DNA from: Pontiella sulfatireligans
Lineage (GTDB): Bacteria; Verrucomicrobiota; Kiritimatiellia; Kiritimatiellales; Pontiellaceae
Assembly (NCBI RefSeq): GCF_900890705.1
Contig: NZ_CAAHFH010000004.1
Span: forward strand, 1-64,000
Direction of reading: 5' to 3'
DNA: 64,000 nucleotides
Both the position numbers and the translations under genes were made by a program. This document shows, one piece after another, positions 47,021-54,366 of the stretch (positions are counted from its first letter, which is position 1; each line of letters opens with the position of its first letter). The notes under the pieces were generated by a model, which saw nothing but the letters and a program-made list of their open reading frames with translations, had not been told where the DNA came from and did not search any database.

Positions 47021-47854
47021 TTAGAAGTTGTAGTCCAAAGCAACAAATGGGCCGGCTACTTTTAGATTTTTCATTGCAGCACCCAGATCATCATCCTTGT
47101 GAAAGTTCCACCTCAAATAACGATAGCCTCCCGACACCGCGAATTTTTCAAACCGGTATCCCACAGCCCCCATAGCCTGATACGTAAGGTGGGAATCGCC
47201 CGTTCCGATATCCGCGTAATACACGCCATACCATTGTTTCGGGAACTGGACCTTGCCGGAAAGCCCGACAATGCCGTTCCACGCGTTTTGAGAACCGGAT
47301 ACGTTATCTTTATAGTCCGTCCCCTTCACCTTTGCATCCAGATCCAAATCAAGGTAAAGAAAGCGCGCTCCGCCCAACACATTGACGCTGAAGTCGTCAT
47401 TATAAAAAACGGTATAGCCCGCGCCCATCGTGGAGATCCAGGATTTCATCGTCAGATCAAGCTTTAGCTTGGCGGATTCCGGCAGCTTCACCGTTGCGTC
47501 GTCTTCCAAATCAAGATAGATCAGGTCCTGAAACAGACTCCACCTTCCTTTGCGGGCCCCGGCCTTCAACATGATGACCCCATCCAGATTATCGAGAATA
47601 TCCTTCAAGGTGATATCAATATCGGGTCCCACCCGGGAATCGGCCTTGATCGACGGCATCCATCCGTAGGCCGAGACACTGAACTGCCAGTTCTCGCTGA
47701 GTTCCGTCACCGACGGATTCGTTTTGGCGGCGTCTTCAACCGCTTCTGCGCCCTCAACCGGCCCCGCGCCAACCAACAGCAACGCAGCAAGCACCAGCAC
47801 GCCGCCCCGTCCCGACAACTGCATCCAACCCTGAGTCATTTTCTCCTGCTTCAT
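47021..47854 (-). CDS. Outer membrane beta-barrel protein
   Basis: A protein of 277 residues from the ATG at 47854; the ATG six bases upstream is too close to the GGAG. Signal peptide ending VEGAEA. The mature part alternates hydrophobic strands (WQFSVSAYGWMPSIKADSRV, FVALDYNF at the end with terminal Phe), as in outer-membrane barrels of the OmpW/porin-like sort. The exact family is not recognised. It is 20 bp after the MscS gene and likely co-transcribed. Confidence 0.75.
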   Translation of the reverse strand: MKQEKMTQGWMQLSGRGGVLVLAALLLVGAGPVEGAEAVEDAAKTNPSVTELSENWQFSVSAYGWMPSIKADSRVGPDIDITLKDILDNLDGVIMLKAGARKGRWSLFQDLIYLDLEDDATVKLPESAKLKLDLTMKSWISTMGAGYTVFYNDDFSVNVLGGARFLYLDLDLDAKVKGTDYKDNVSGSQNAWNGIVGLSGKVQFPKQWYGVYYADIGTGDSHLTYQAMGAVGYRFEKFAVSGGYRYLRWNFHKDDDLGAAMKNLKVAGPFVALDYNF

Positions 47855-47874
47855 CTGCATTCTCCTTCAATTTA

Positions 47875-49638
47875 TCATTCTTCGTTTGGTTCTTTTTCCG
47901 CCTGCCAGCACTCGCTATTGATTCCTGCATCCATGGTATTGTAGACCGTGCGGGACGGCCGGGCAAAGCCCGTACCGGCATCCTTTATAATCTTCATGAT
48001 GCGCATAAATATATCCTCACGGATCGTGCGGAACTCAATAAAGTTGGTGGTGTTGACATCGGCCCTGATTTCCACGTTCAGCGCATAATCATTAAACCCG
48101 ATGAAGCGAACCCGGGGATCCTCGTCCATTACCCTTGGGTGCTCCTTCAGCATGCTGCGCAGTTCGTCGAGCACATGCCGCAGCTGCTCTTCGGTGGTTT
48201 CATGCCGCAGCTTGAGAACGTTGAGCAGGAAGCGGTGGCTGCTCCGGCTAAAGTTCACGATGTGCATTCGGGAAAATTCACCGTTGGGAATGGTCGTGAC
48301 GGTGTTGTCGATGCCCCGGATACGGGTTGAGCGCAACCCGATGGACTCGACCGTACCCGCGCGCTTCCATTGATCGGAAGGATCCTCACCATAGCGGCAG
48401 AAGTCGCCGACCCGCACCGGCTTGTCGGCAAACAGATTGAGGCTGCCGATAAAGTTTTCAATCGTATTCTGGGCGGCGAGGGCAATGGCGATGCCGCCGA
48501 CGCCGAGTCCGGCCACCAAGCTGTAGAGCGGCGCTCCAAGCCGGTTGCTCACCTGAAAGGCGATCACAAACACCGAAACAATGCCCAAGGTACGTGCAAC
48601 GAGCCGCAGCAGGTGGGCATTCAGGCTCTGATCGCCGATTTTCGGCGAAGCAATGATCAATTCAGCCACCACCATGGAACCCACCCAGATGATCCAAGCC
48701 AAAGAGAAATAGCGGACAAACTCGCCCACCAGCACAAAAAATCCGGACACGTTACCGGTAAGGGTCAACTGCCGAATGGCTAAATTGATCAGCACCGGCG
48801 TTAGCCAGCCCAGCATAATCGGTGTGGCCAGCCGGAACAGATAGGTTTTGACGGAGGACCCCGCGAACCGTTTCCGGCTGATCCAGTGAACCCCCATAAT
48901 CACCAGCACATTAACAACGAGCAGGAGCAGCACTGCGATCCACTTCCACACCGCCTGATCATAGACGCCGCGCTTAAGCCAGTCGGGAAATGAGTTGATG
49001 GTCTTCGTGGAAACCATCCAGCCGGCGGGGCTCAGATAGGTGCGCATTTCCGCATAGTTCTCCACCGGGACATCGCGGCGGTAAGACAGGGCACGGGTCT
49101 TTTTATAAAACTCTTCAGCCCGGGCAACGGTTGCCGGGCTGAATAAAAAGTCGCCTTTGCGGGGCCCGTCCTTCTGACGGATCAATGTGATTTCTGTATG
49201 AGGAATCGTCCAGCTGACATCCAGCCCGTCGGTGTTGTCTTCGAGATCGGGATATTCAGAGGCATCGGGGATTTCCTCTTCCGGAGGAAGCTCGATGCGG
49301 GAGAGCACTTCGTAAAGATAGAGATAGCCATCGCGCCCGAATTCATAGCGTGCGGCGGGAGGAATTTCGCTGAGGTCGAGCGCCCGCGCACCCTCGGTTG
49401 ATTGGGCGTGAAGACGCTCGGCGACTGCTGGAGTCGGGTTTTCCCAATATTCATCCCGCATCAATACCAGCGCGGCATCGGCCGTGGTCAGAAAATTATC
49501 CAATGTGGCACGCGGACTGGATAGGTCCATGGGTTCCAGTGCATATTCGACGATATCCCTCGCGCAAACCATCGATGACGACGCCGTCAGCAGCAACAGA
49601 ACCGCGATTCTGAAATCTCTTGAAAACCACTGGATCAT
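47875..49638 (-). CDS. MscS-family mechanosensitive channel
   Basis: A 587-residue protein with a signal peptide, a periplasmic N-terminal domain (about 30-230), four to five membrane segments (about 240-390) and the MscS core: GVGGIAIALAAQNTIENFIG, DKPVRVGDFCRYG, PNGEFSRMHIVNFSR, and an alpha/beta C-terminus. The size puts it in the larger YnaI/YbdG-like class with an extra periplasmic part. Releases solutes on osmotic down-shock by family analogy. Confidence 0.92.
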   Translation of the reverse strand: MIQWFSRDFRIAVLLLLTASSSMVCARDIVEYALEPMDLSSPRATLDNFLTTADAALVLMRDEYWENPTPAVAERLHAQSTEGARALDLSEIPPAARYEFGRDGYLYLYEVLSRIELPPEEEIPDASEYPDLEDNTDGLDVSWTIPHTEITLIRQKDGPRKGDFLFSPATVARAEEFYKKTRALSYRRDVPVENYAEMRTYLSPAGWMVSTKTINSFPDWLKRGVYDQAVWKWIAVLLLLVVNVLVIMGVHWISRKRFAGSSVKTYLFRLATPIMLGWLTPVLINLAIRQLTLTGNVSGFFVLVGEFVRYFSLAWIIWVGSMVVAELIIASPKIGDQSLNAHLLRLVARTLGIVSVFVIAFQVSNRLGAPLYSLVAGLGVGGIAIALAAQNTIENFIGSLNLFADKPVRVGDFCRYGEDPSDQWKRAGTVESIGLRSTRIRGIDNTVTTIPNGEFSRMHIVNFSRSSHRFLLNVLKLRHETTEEQLRHVLDELRSMLKEHPRVMDEDPRVRFIGFNDYALNVEIRADVNTTNFIEFRTIREDIFMRIMKIIKDAGTGFARPSRTVYNTMDAGINSECWQAEKEPNEE

Positions 49639-49727
49639 AAATATCTCCGGAACGAACCTCTATATTAGTACATACTTTATAAAAAATGCCCACATAACGC
49701 CAACCCGAAAGTCGAATGGTTAAGCCG

Positions 49728-49952
49728 TCACTCGGGCTTGACCTTGGAGATCAACCAGGAGGGAACGGAGAGGTGCCAATGGATGGCCGCCGCACGGGTG
49801 AAAAAGATAAACAAACAGCAGGCCAATCCACTGACGAATCGATAATCCGGGAGGCAATACAGCAGCACCACGTAAAGCGTGCACCCGAACAGCACCGGCG
49901 CGGCATAGAGCTCGTTGGTCATCAGCAGCGTCGGGCATCCTCTTTTCCTCAT
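49728..49952 (-). pseudogene. C-terminal fragment of TRIC-family cation channel (UPF0126)
   Basis: Reads CPTLLMTNELYAAPVLFG, then CLFIFFTRAAAIHWHLSVPS, ending ISKVKPE. This is the last third of a trimeric intracellular cation (TRIC) channel protein. The start and the middle are missing; upstream is a short tandem repeat (CGAATAA units, 49955-49975) and then the integron end. The first half of such a gene lies at 55380, on the same strand, across the integron. Confidence 0.75.
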
Positions 49953-50138
49953 AACGAATAACGAATAACCGATACCAGCGGCAAAGCCGCTTAAGCATTG
50001 CCCTATATATAAGGGGGGGCCCTTCCTCCACGGATGATCAAGCGCGTCTCCGACGCTTTAATCATGCCGCCTCTCCGCAGCTTACATGAACCTGACAATG
50101 ATGCTGATCGTTCCCTTCGTGCCTCAGTACAGATCACT
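49953..50138. other. Distal junction of the integron
   Basis: Between the TRIC fragment and the last cassette gene. It holds a CGAATAAC tandem repeat, a GCGGC/GCCGC hairpin (about 49978-49992), and a hairpin at 50033-50065 with loop GTCTCC. No attC could be recognised here. Confidence 0.45.
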
Positions 50139-50533
50139 TCATTGCTTTACGCCATCAACTTCTGCCTTAGATTCGTTGGTGTAGTAGTTTCCATGCACTA
50201 AAACTAAATAATCGATATCGTTGATAGATTTCTCATTAGTTCTGCTCGACCCATATTGTATCGTGAGTACTCCACACTCTTGACCATACTCGAGCATTGC
50301 TTGCTGTTTCAGGTATTCAAAAGAGTAATGATTGGGTTTTTCGATCGTTGGTTCTTTGACATTCAGGATTTCATCTCTTTTTCCAAAAAGAGATATTTTT
50401 AAGTTTTCCACCTCATCTTTTTTGCTTTCAACTCTTTGCTCGAGCAGCTTGATAGTGTCACTCTTTTTTGATTTCTAAGAGCAAGAAGAGTTATCACAAG
50501 AGTTCCGAGTGCTCCCAATAGTTCATTGCTCAT
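50139..50533 (-). pseudogene. Cassette gene, nucleotidyltransferase-like, frameshifted
   Basis: The start MSNELLGALGTLVITLLALR (one membrane segment) is followed at a run of six A (50469-50464) by a frame break; in the next frame come SDTIKLLEQRVESKKDEVEN (coiled coil) and YGSSRTNEKSINDIDYLVLV. The last resembles the GS-x(n)-DxD motif of MNT-type nucleotidyltransferases. The protein ends soon after, so the fold would be incomplete. One extra A would restore a single frame of about 131 residues; ribosomal slippage on the A run is an alternative. Confidence 0.45.
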
Positions 50534-50541
50534 ATCATTTC

Positions 50542-50841
50542 CTATAGTTTAAAATTATTTGAGACTAACGTTACTCCTTCCGAATACACTTCTGCGGGTT
50601 TGACTGACTCGCGATCCATTTCTTCAAGAACAGAAGCGATAAAGTTCGCAGATTCTAAGTCACCTCTCTTCGCGCACTTGGATTTCAGGTCGAGCAGTTC
50701 TAGATAATATTCGTCATTGATCTTTTTAATCTTATGTTCGTGCGACACTTTAAGGCGTTCGAATTCAGAAGGGACTTCCTTCTCTGCGAACGCAATTATT
50801 GCAAAGGCGAAGATTGCAGCGATTGTTGATGGTATTTTCAT
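50542..50841 (-). CDS. Cassette gene: small secreted helical protein
   Basis: A protein of 99 residues from the ATG at 50841 (MKIPSTIAAIFAFAII), with a signal peptide ending IAFA and then a charged helical stretch (FERLKVSHEHKIKKINDEYY, KRGDLESANFIASVLEEMDR). Unknown function. AT-rich relative to the host. It lies in the array in cassette orientation. Confidence 0.65.
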   Translation of the reverse strand: MKIPSTIAAIFAFAIIAFAEKEVPSEFERLKVSHEHKIKKINDEYYLELLDLKSKCAKRGDLESANFIASVLEEMDRESVKPAEVYSEGVTLVSNNFKL

Positions 50842-50884
50842 AATTTTAGATGCCGAGTACGTCAAAACAAACAGAGAGAAGGCT

Positions 50885-51004
50885 ATGACAGCGAAGCGCT
50901 CTCTCCATTGGTGCGTGGCTTGCGATTGCGCTTTGGTTGCTCAAACAGGCAAGTGTCCCATTTGTGGCAATCGACAAAACGAGAAGAAAAGAAAAGGCAT
51001 CTAA
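50885..51004 (+). CDS. Cassette gene: 39-residue zinc-ribbon-like peptide, reversed
   Basis: Starts MTAKRSLHWCVACDCALVAQ and continues TGKCPICGNRQ. The CxxC...CxxC pairs suggest a zinc knuckle. GAGAAGG lies just before the ATG. It runs opposite to the other cassette genes, and its stop codon lies in the attC core box. Small size and reversed strand keep this tentative. Confidence 0.4.
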   Translation: MTAKRSLHWCVACDCALVAQTGKCPICGNRQNEKKRKGI

Positions 51005-51062
51005 CGTCTCGAAGCAGCGTTTGGGAGCGGAGCGACCAATAAGCTGACTTCGCTTGTTCGAT
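50999..51062 (-). repeat. attC site 4
   Basis: On the minus strand, R'' ATCGAAC (51062-51056) and R' GTTAGAT (51005-50999) enclose 50 bp with inner complementary arms (CGAAG-CAGC against GCTG-CTTCG). The R'' is complementary to the GTTCGAT that opens the same cassette at 51547, as expected for a cassette's own attC. Confidence 0.8.
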
Positions 51063-51066
51063 ATTT

Positions 51067-51528
51067 TTATTTAGTACGCTCCCAAGCTTCTTTCAGTACT
51101 GCTTGGGCAACAGGTATAACTGATTCTGTCAGCTCCCTCATCTGGGGCATTTTCTCTTTGATTTTTATACTCTCATCCCCTGCAAGTTGGACAATAGAAT
51201 CGAGTATCATCTCCAAACTGTTGTGATCTACTTCTCTTGGGTTAAGCATCATTTTGGCTTTGCCTTCAAGTAGCACCAACTTATTGTAAGCTTCTTTGAA
51301 ATTAGGCTCGATTGCTCTCGACTGAACAATAATGGAAGATGCAGTTTCTGCCGTTGAAATAATCTCTGATAATGTTTCCCGCAAATCAGCTATCCACTTT
51401 TCTCGCATTGCAGACAACGAATCTTGTCGATTTATTTTTGCAGTCACAAGCGGACCAATAAATACGGCAACCAACGCGGTGCCAGCAGATATAATTGCTG
51501 CAATTCCAGTAAGTATTTCTGGTTTCAT
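51067..51528 (-). CDS. Cassette gene: single-pass membrane protein
   Basis: A protein of 153 residues from the ATG at 51528 (MKPEILTGIAAIISAG). One N-terminal membrane segment (about 5-28), then a helical cytoplasmic region (REKWIADLRETLSEIISTAE). Similar layouts are common among unknown small bacterial proteins. Its attC (50999-51062) follows the stop directly, so it is a standard one-gene cassette. Confidence 0.7.
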   Translation of the reverse strand: MKPEILTGIAAIISAGTALVAVFIGPLVTAKINRQDSLSAMREKWIADLRETLSEIISTAETASSIIVQSRAIEPNFKEAYNKLVLLEGKAKMMLNPREVDHNSLEMILDSIVQLAGDESIKIKEKMPQMRELTESVIPVAQAVLKEAWERTK

Positions 51529-51540
51529 TATATTTTCTCT

Positions 51541-51608
51541 ATCGAACGTTATGGGATTGGTATGAAGATTGTGCATTTTGCCGCGTAGGGTCTAGGTGCC
51601 GGTTCAAT
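51541..51608 (-). repeat. Possible attC site 3 (weak)
   Basis: R' GTTCGAT (51547-51541) is clear. The best R'' candidate is ATTGAAC (51608-51602), one mismatch from the expected complement. The intervening 54 bp lie inside the 3' end of the upstream gene and show little stem pairing, so this attC may be degenerate. Confidence 0.4.
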
Positions 51609-52301
51609 TTTCTGTAGTTTATGTACATCTGGAAATCCCAACTTTACTCGAAGGAATTCATGACGTGATATCAGTTTTCGGTTAACGAAATCTCTCAGTG
51701 CTATAAACTCATTTAATATTGATTCTGAATATGAAGCAGAATCTCCAACAAGATAATGTAAGGCGTTTCGGCTTTTATTTATCCTGTTTAGCGTAGTGAG
51801 TAGCGAGCTGTTTAGTTTGTGTTCTGCGATATATGAAGGTTCATTAAGCAATTTTGATAAAACGAGGGTGTTAGGTTTCAATGAATTAAAGCTGTAATTA
51901 TTTCCTCTTCTGCGGCTTAAATTTTCAGCATTTTTAATCTCGTTGATCTTAATTGGCCTGCTTGCTTGGTCATTCGCGAGGTGTTTGAATGCTTGAGGTA
52001 GTTGATTCTTGATTATCATATGAATTATGAATCGCTTTTCAATCAACCGAGCTTTCATGTAGTTCTCAAAACACGTGCATATACGAATAGAATCGAGAAT
52101 ATGCATATCCAAAAGGTTCCACGTAATCTCGCTACTTTTTTTGATGTCACCAAGGTTTTCCTTTAAGGCGTCCGCATATTGGAGAATGCTTGTTTCTTTG
52201 GCTAAACGGTGGGCTGCTGTGAGAATGTTTAATGACACCCATTGGGCATGCAATAGGTTTGTGTAGCAACAACCTTCATTCATTATATTTGCATGTAACA
52301 T
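51549..52301 (-). CDS. Cassette gene: helical protein of unknown function
   Basis: A 250-residue, AT-rich gene with a mainly helical product and no membrane segment. The stretch LNRINKSRNALHYLV carries an R-N-x-x-H pattern that recalls HEPN domains, but the spacing is not the textbook one, so this is only a hint. It starts MLHANIMNEG, 10 bp after the cassette boundary at 52310. No family recognised. Confidence 0.65.
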   Translation of the reverse strand: MLHANIMNEGCCYTNLLHAQWVSLNILTAAHRLAKETSILQYADALKENLGDIKKSSEITWNLLDMHILDSIRICTCFENYMKARLIEKRFIIHMIIKNQLPQAFKHLANDQASRPIKINEIKNAENLSRRRGNNYSFNSLKPNTLVLSKLLNEPSYIAEHKLNSSLLTTLNRINKSRNALHYLVGDSASYSESILNEFIALRDFVNRKLISRHEFLRVKLGFPDVHKLQKIEPAPRPYAAKCTIFIPIP

Positions 52302-52309
52302 AATTATTT

Positions 52310-52374
52310 ATCGAACGTTAAGCGTCACTCTGAGCGCGGCGGAGCAAGCGATAGGGTGAACGCTCTGGTTGGGC
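52310..52374 (-). repeat. attC site 2
   Basis: On the minus strand, R'' GCCCAAC (52374-52368) and R' GTTCGAT (52316-52310). Inner arms GCGTTCACCCTATCGCT and GAGTGACGC pair. The R'' is an exact complement of the GTTGGGC that opens this cassette at 53715. A close relative of attC site 1 in the inner arms. Confidence 0.9.
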
Positions 52375-52383
52375 GTATTTTTA

Positions 52384-53067
52384 TTATGTTGTGCTGCGGG
52401 TCGCTTGCTTCCGGCCAGCAAGTATTCTTACTAGCAAAACGAAGAAAACGCCCAGGGTGCCAATGAGAGCACCAAGGGGTACTGACTCGGCTATAGTACG
52501 ACCTGTGCGCCATAATATAAATGTTCCTACTGCGCCAAATAGAGGCAACAAGATTGCAGATTGTTGAGTTATCTCGCGAATTGTTGGGCGAATCCAGACT
52601 GATACAGATCTCTGGGAAGTGCCATTGTCATCCGAATTAATAGCAACCGTGAATCTAGCTTTACCATCCTTGTCCCCTGCCATGCTGACGGGACTCAGAA
52701 AATCTGAGCTTGATATAGGAATGCGGATCGTTTTGTTTTTTTGTAGGTCCAAGAGGGTTCCATCTATTGTCACGGTCTGCTCTGATGTTGGCGGCGTGGT
52801 AGTGCAGATAGCTCCCAGCACTGCCTCACGCATCACACATGTTTTAGGAACGTACACACTAATGCAGCACTCTGGGAAGTTCAGTACGTGCCACCGACGG
52901 TTGATTGTACTTTGGACCAAATCTGTCGTTCTCTGGCAATGCTGACTGAGCTTCTGAATATTTTGATATCCACATATGAGATCACTGTAACTCTTAAAGT
53001 CCCCATGTTTGAACGTGGTGAGAGACTCCACCAACTGATCTCGACAATTTCGTAGAGCTTCCGGCAT
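52384..53067 (-). CDS. Cassette gene: membrane protein, second frame of cassette 2
   Basis: A 227-residue reading frame. A soluble N-terminal half with several Cys, a beta-rich middle (ARFTVAINSDDNGTSQRSVS) and two C-terminal membrane segments (about 165-185, 192-215). Its start lies inside the preceding gene (74-bp overlap), and sequence just upstream in the same frame (FEILEIMPEALRNCRDQLVE) reads on smoothly, so it may be the second half of one frameshifted gene. No family recognised. Confidence 0.55.
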   Translation of the reverse strand: MPEALRNCRDQLVESLTTFKHGDFKSYSDLICGYQNIQKLSQHCQRTTDLVQSTINRRWHVLNFPECCISVYVPKTCVMREAVLGAICTTTPPTSEQTVTIDGTLLDLQKNKTIRIPISSSDFLSPVSMAGDKDGKARFTVAINSDDNGTSQRSVSVWIRPTIREITQQSAILLPLFGAVGTFILWRTGRTIAESVPLGALIGTLGVFFVLLVRILAGRKQATRSTT

Positions 53068-53689
53068 GATCTCTAGGATTTCGAATAAGGACTAGAATGA
53101 GACGTTGTAATTTGGGAAACTTCTCAACGATGAGGTCATGTCGGTGATTGAGTTCGGCAAAATTGCTCCACTTGCGAGTGTTGTACCAAATTCCGAATAC
53201 CGTTGAGAGGACAAGACAGCAGTAGGCAACGAGCAGTCCATATGTGTAAGGAACTGCTGTGCGAACTGACGGCACATAGAATATCAGTAAAAGGAGGATG
53301 GAAACTGGAACAGCTGAAAACCGATAAAAGAAAATAACCTGCCTTACTAATGGAATTCCTGAGAGGGTTTTATGTAGCAGCAATACTGCTAGAAGCAGAT
53401 ATATCAAACACGGTATTGGAGATGACCATGCGTGTGCCCAACTACTCCAGATAGCCGGGAAAAAAAACCAAAAAATCAGTCCCGTGAAGGCCAGAAGGAA
53501 TTGCACAACAACTTGGGCGTATGTCAGGTACTGATGGCCCTTGTCCCAGAAGCTGGGTTCATTCCCTTGCTTGATCATCATTCGCCGAGCAATCGGTCCC
53601 AAAGCGGTGGACACAAGCTCGGAGAGTCCACGCAGGAGCGCGAAATGTGTGACCGTTACAAGTAGTCCGAGTATCACGCCAAGTATCAT
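52994..53689 (-). CDS. Cassette gene: polytopic membrane protein, first frame of cassette 2
   Basis: A 231-residue frame with five to six membrane segments in the first 185 residues, beginning MILGVILGLLVTVTHFALLR. The last 30 residues (from about RNPRDHAGSS) are of different character and overlap the next frame. A one-base slip near 53090 would fuse both into a protein of about 430 residues. No family recognised. Confidence 0.6.
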   Translation of the reverse strand: MILGVILGLLVTVTHFALLRGLSELVSTALGPIARRMMIKQGNEPSFWDKGHQYLTYAQVVVQFLLAFTGLIFWFFFPAIWSSWAHAWSSPIPCLIYLLLAVLLLHKTLSGIPLVRQVIFFYRFSAVPVSILLLLIFYVPSVRTAVPYTYGLLVAYCCLVLSTVFGIWYNTRKWSNFAELNHRHDLIVEKFPKLQRLILVLIRNPRDHAGSSTKLSRSVGGVSHHVQTWGL

Positions 53690-53708
53690 TTTTCGATTCC
53701 TTTTTTCA

Positions 53709-53771
53709 GCCCAACGTTTCGCGTCACTCTGAGCTGCGGAGCCAGCGATAGAGTGAACGCATTGGTTCGAA
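53709..53771 (-). repeat. attC site 1
   Basis: On the minus strand, R'' TTCGAAC (53771-53765) and R' GTTGGGC (53715-53709). Inner arms TTCACTCT and AGAGTGA pair, with a further GCTG/CAGC stem inside. R'' pairs with the GTTCGAT that opens this cassette at 54116, with one mismatch. Confidence 0.88.
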
Positions 53772-53775
53772 TTTG

Positions 53776-54099
53776 TTATCTTAATACTGAATCAACGATC
53801 ACTGTTCCGCCCCAATAGGCTGGCACAGCGAAGGCTATAAATATGCTAATATAGATCACCCATGGAAGGTGTTTTATTTTTTCAATTATGCAGACCGCGA
53901 TGAGTTGAGTTATTGCGATGGAAGTTGTTGTAACCGCAAGAGATCCTCCATTGTATTCCGCAAAGGATGAATAAACATGAATCGGAGCCACCGCAATCGC
54001 GACTATCGCCAATCCGGCATCAAGCCCCAGTGTAATAGGAGCCATAATACAGCCTGTGATGTATCCAACTAACGCCGAGATGAAGTAATATTTTTTCAT
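53776..54099 (-). CDS. Cassette gene 1: small membrane protein
   Basis: A 107-residue protein with three to four membrane segments (MKKYYFISALVGYITGCIMA; last segment near VIYISIFIAFAVPAYWG). First cassette behind attI, hence the one most likely to be expressed. Its ATG is 17 bp from the cassette boundary. No family recognised. Confidence 0.65.
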   Translation of the reverse strand: MKKYYFISALVGYITGCIMAPITLGLDAGLAIVAIAVAPIHVYSSFAEYNGGSLAVTTTSIAITQLIAVCIIEKIKHLPWVIYISIFIAFAVPAYWGGTVIVDSVLR

Positions 54100-54109
54100 T
54101 TATATTTTA

Positions 54110-54366
54110 ATCGAACAGTGTCATCAGTGGAAAATTTTCCATATATGACCCTTATGGGATGGACTCATTTTCCACATATGACCGTATTAAAGGGGTAAAC
54201 ATGGAAAATAGCCCGTTTTGCTTTCCACATATGACCCAAGGTTAAAACATTTTCCACATATGACCGCATTAAAGGGGCAAACATGGAAAATGGACTTTCT
54301 TCTTCTCTCAGTCATGTTATACTTAATCAGTATTTTTTAGACAGAGTCATATTCATGGAGAGAAGC
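54110..54366. promoter_or_regulatory. Putative attI and integrase control region with iterons
   Basis: The recombination box GTTCGAT (minus strand, 54116-54110) marks the attI/cassette 1 join. Next to it are four copies of TTTCCAYATATGACC (starting 54136, 54169, 54222, 54251), a 14-bp palindrome TGGAAAATTTTCCA (54128-54141) and a 44-bp direct repeat (54166-54209, 54248-54291; two mismatches). Each 44-bp unit starts ATTTTCCA and ends TGGAAAAT, so it is also an inverted repeat. Likely binding sites for the integrase or a repressor. Confidence 0.65.

Noticed and set aside
49720..50031. 103-codon frame at the integron's distal end
   Set aside because: It overlaps the TRIC fragment in another frame; the TRIC frame has clear family similarity.
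50033..50065. Seventh member of the constant-loop hairpin family (loop GTCTCC)
   Set aside because: The stem is imperfect and the loop order differs, so it was not counted with the six clear members.
49953..54366. CRISPR array interpretation of the repeats near the integrase
   Set aside because: The repeats are unevenly spaced (about 30-50 bp), few, and some are inverted; no cas genes are present.
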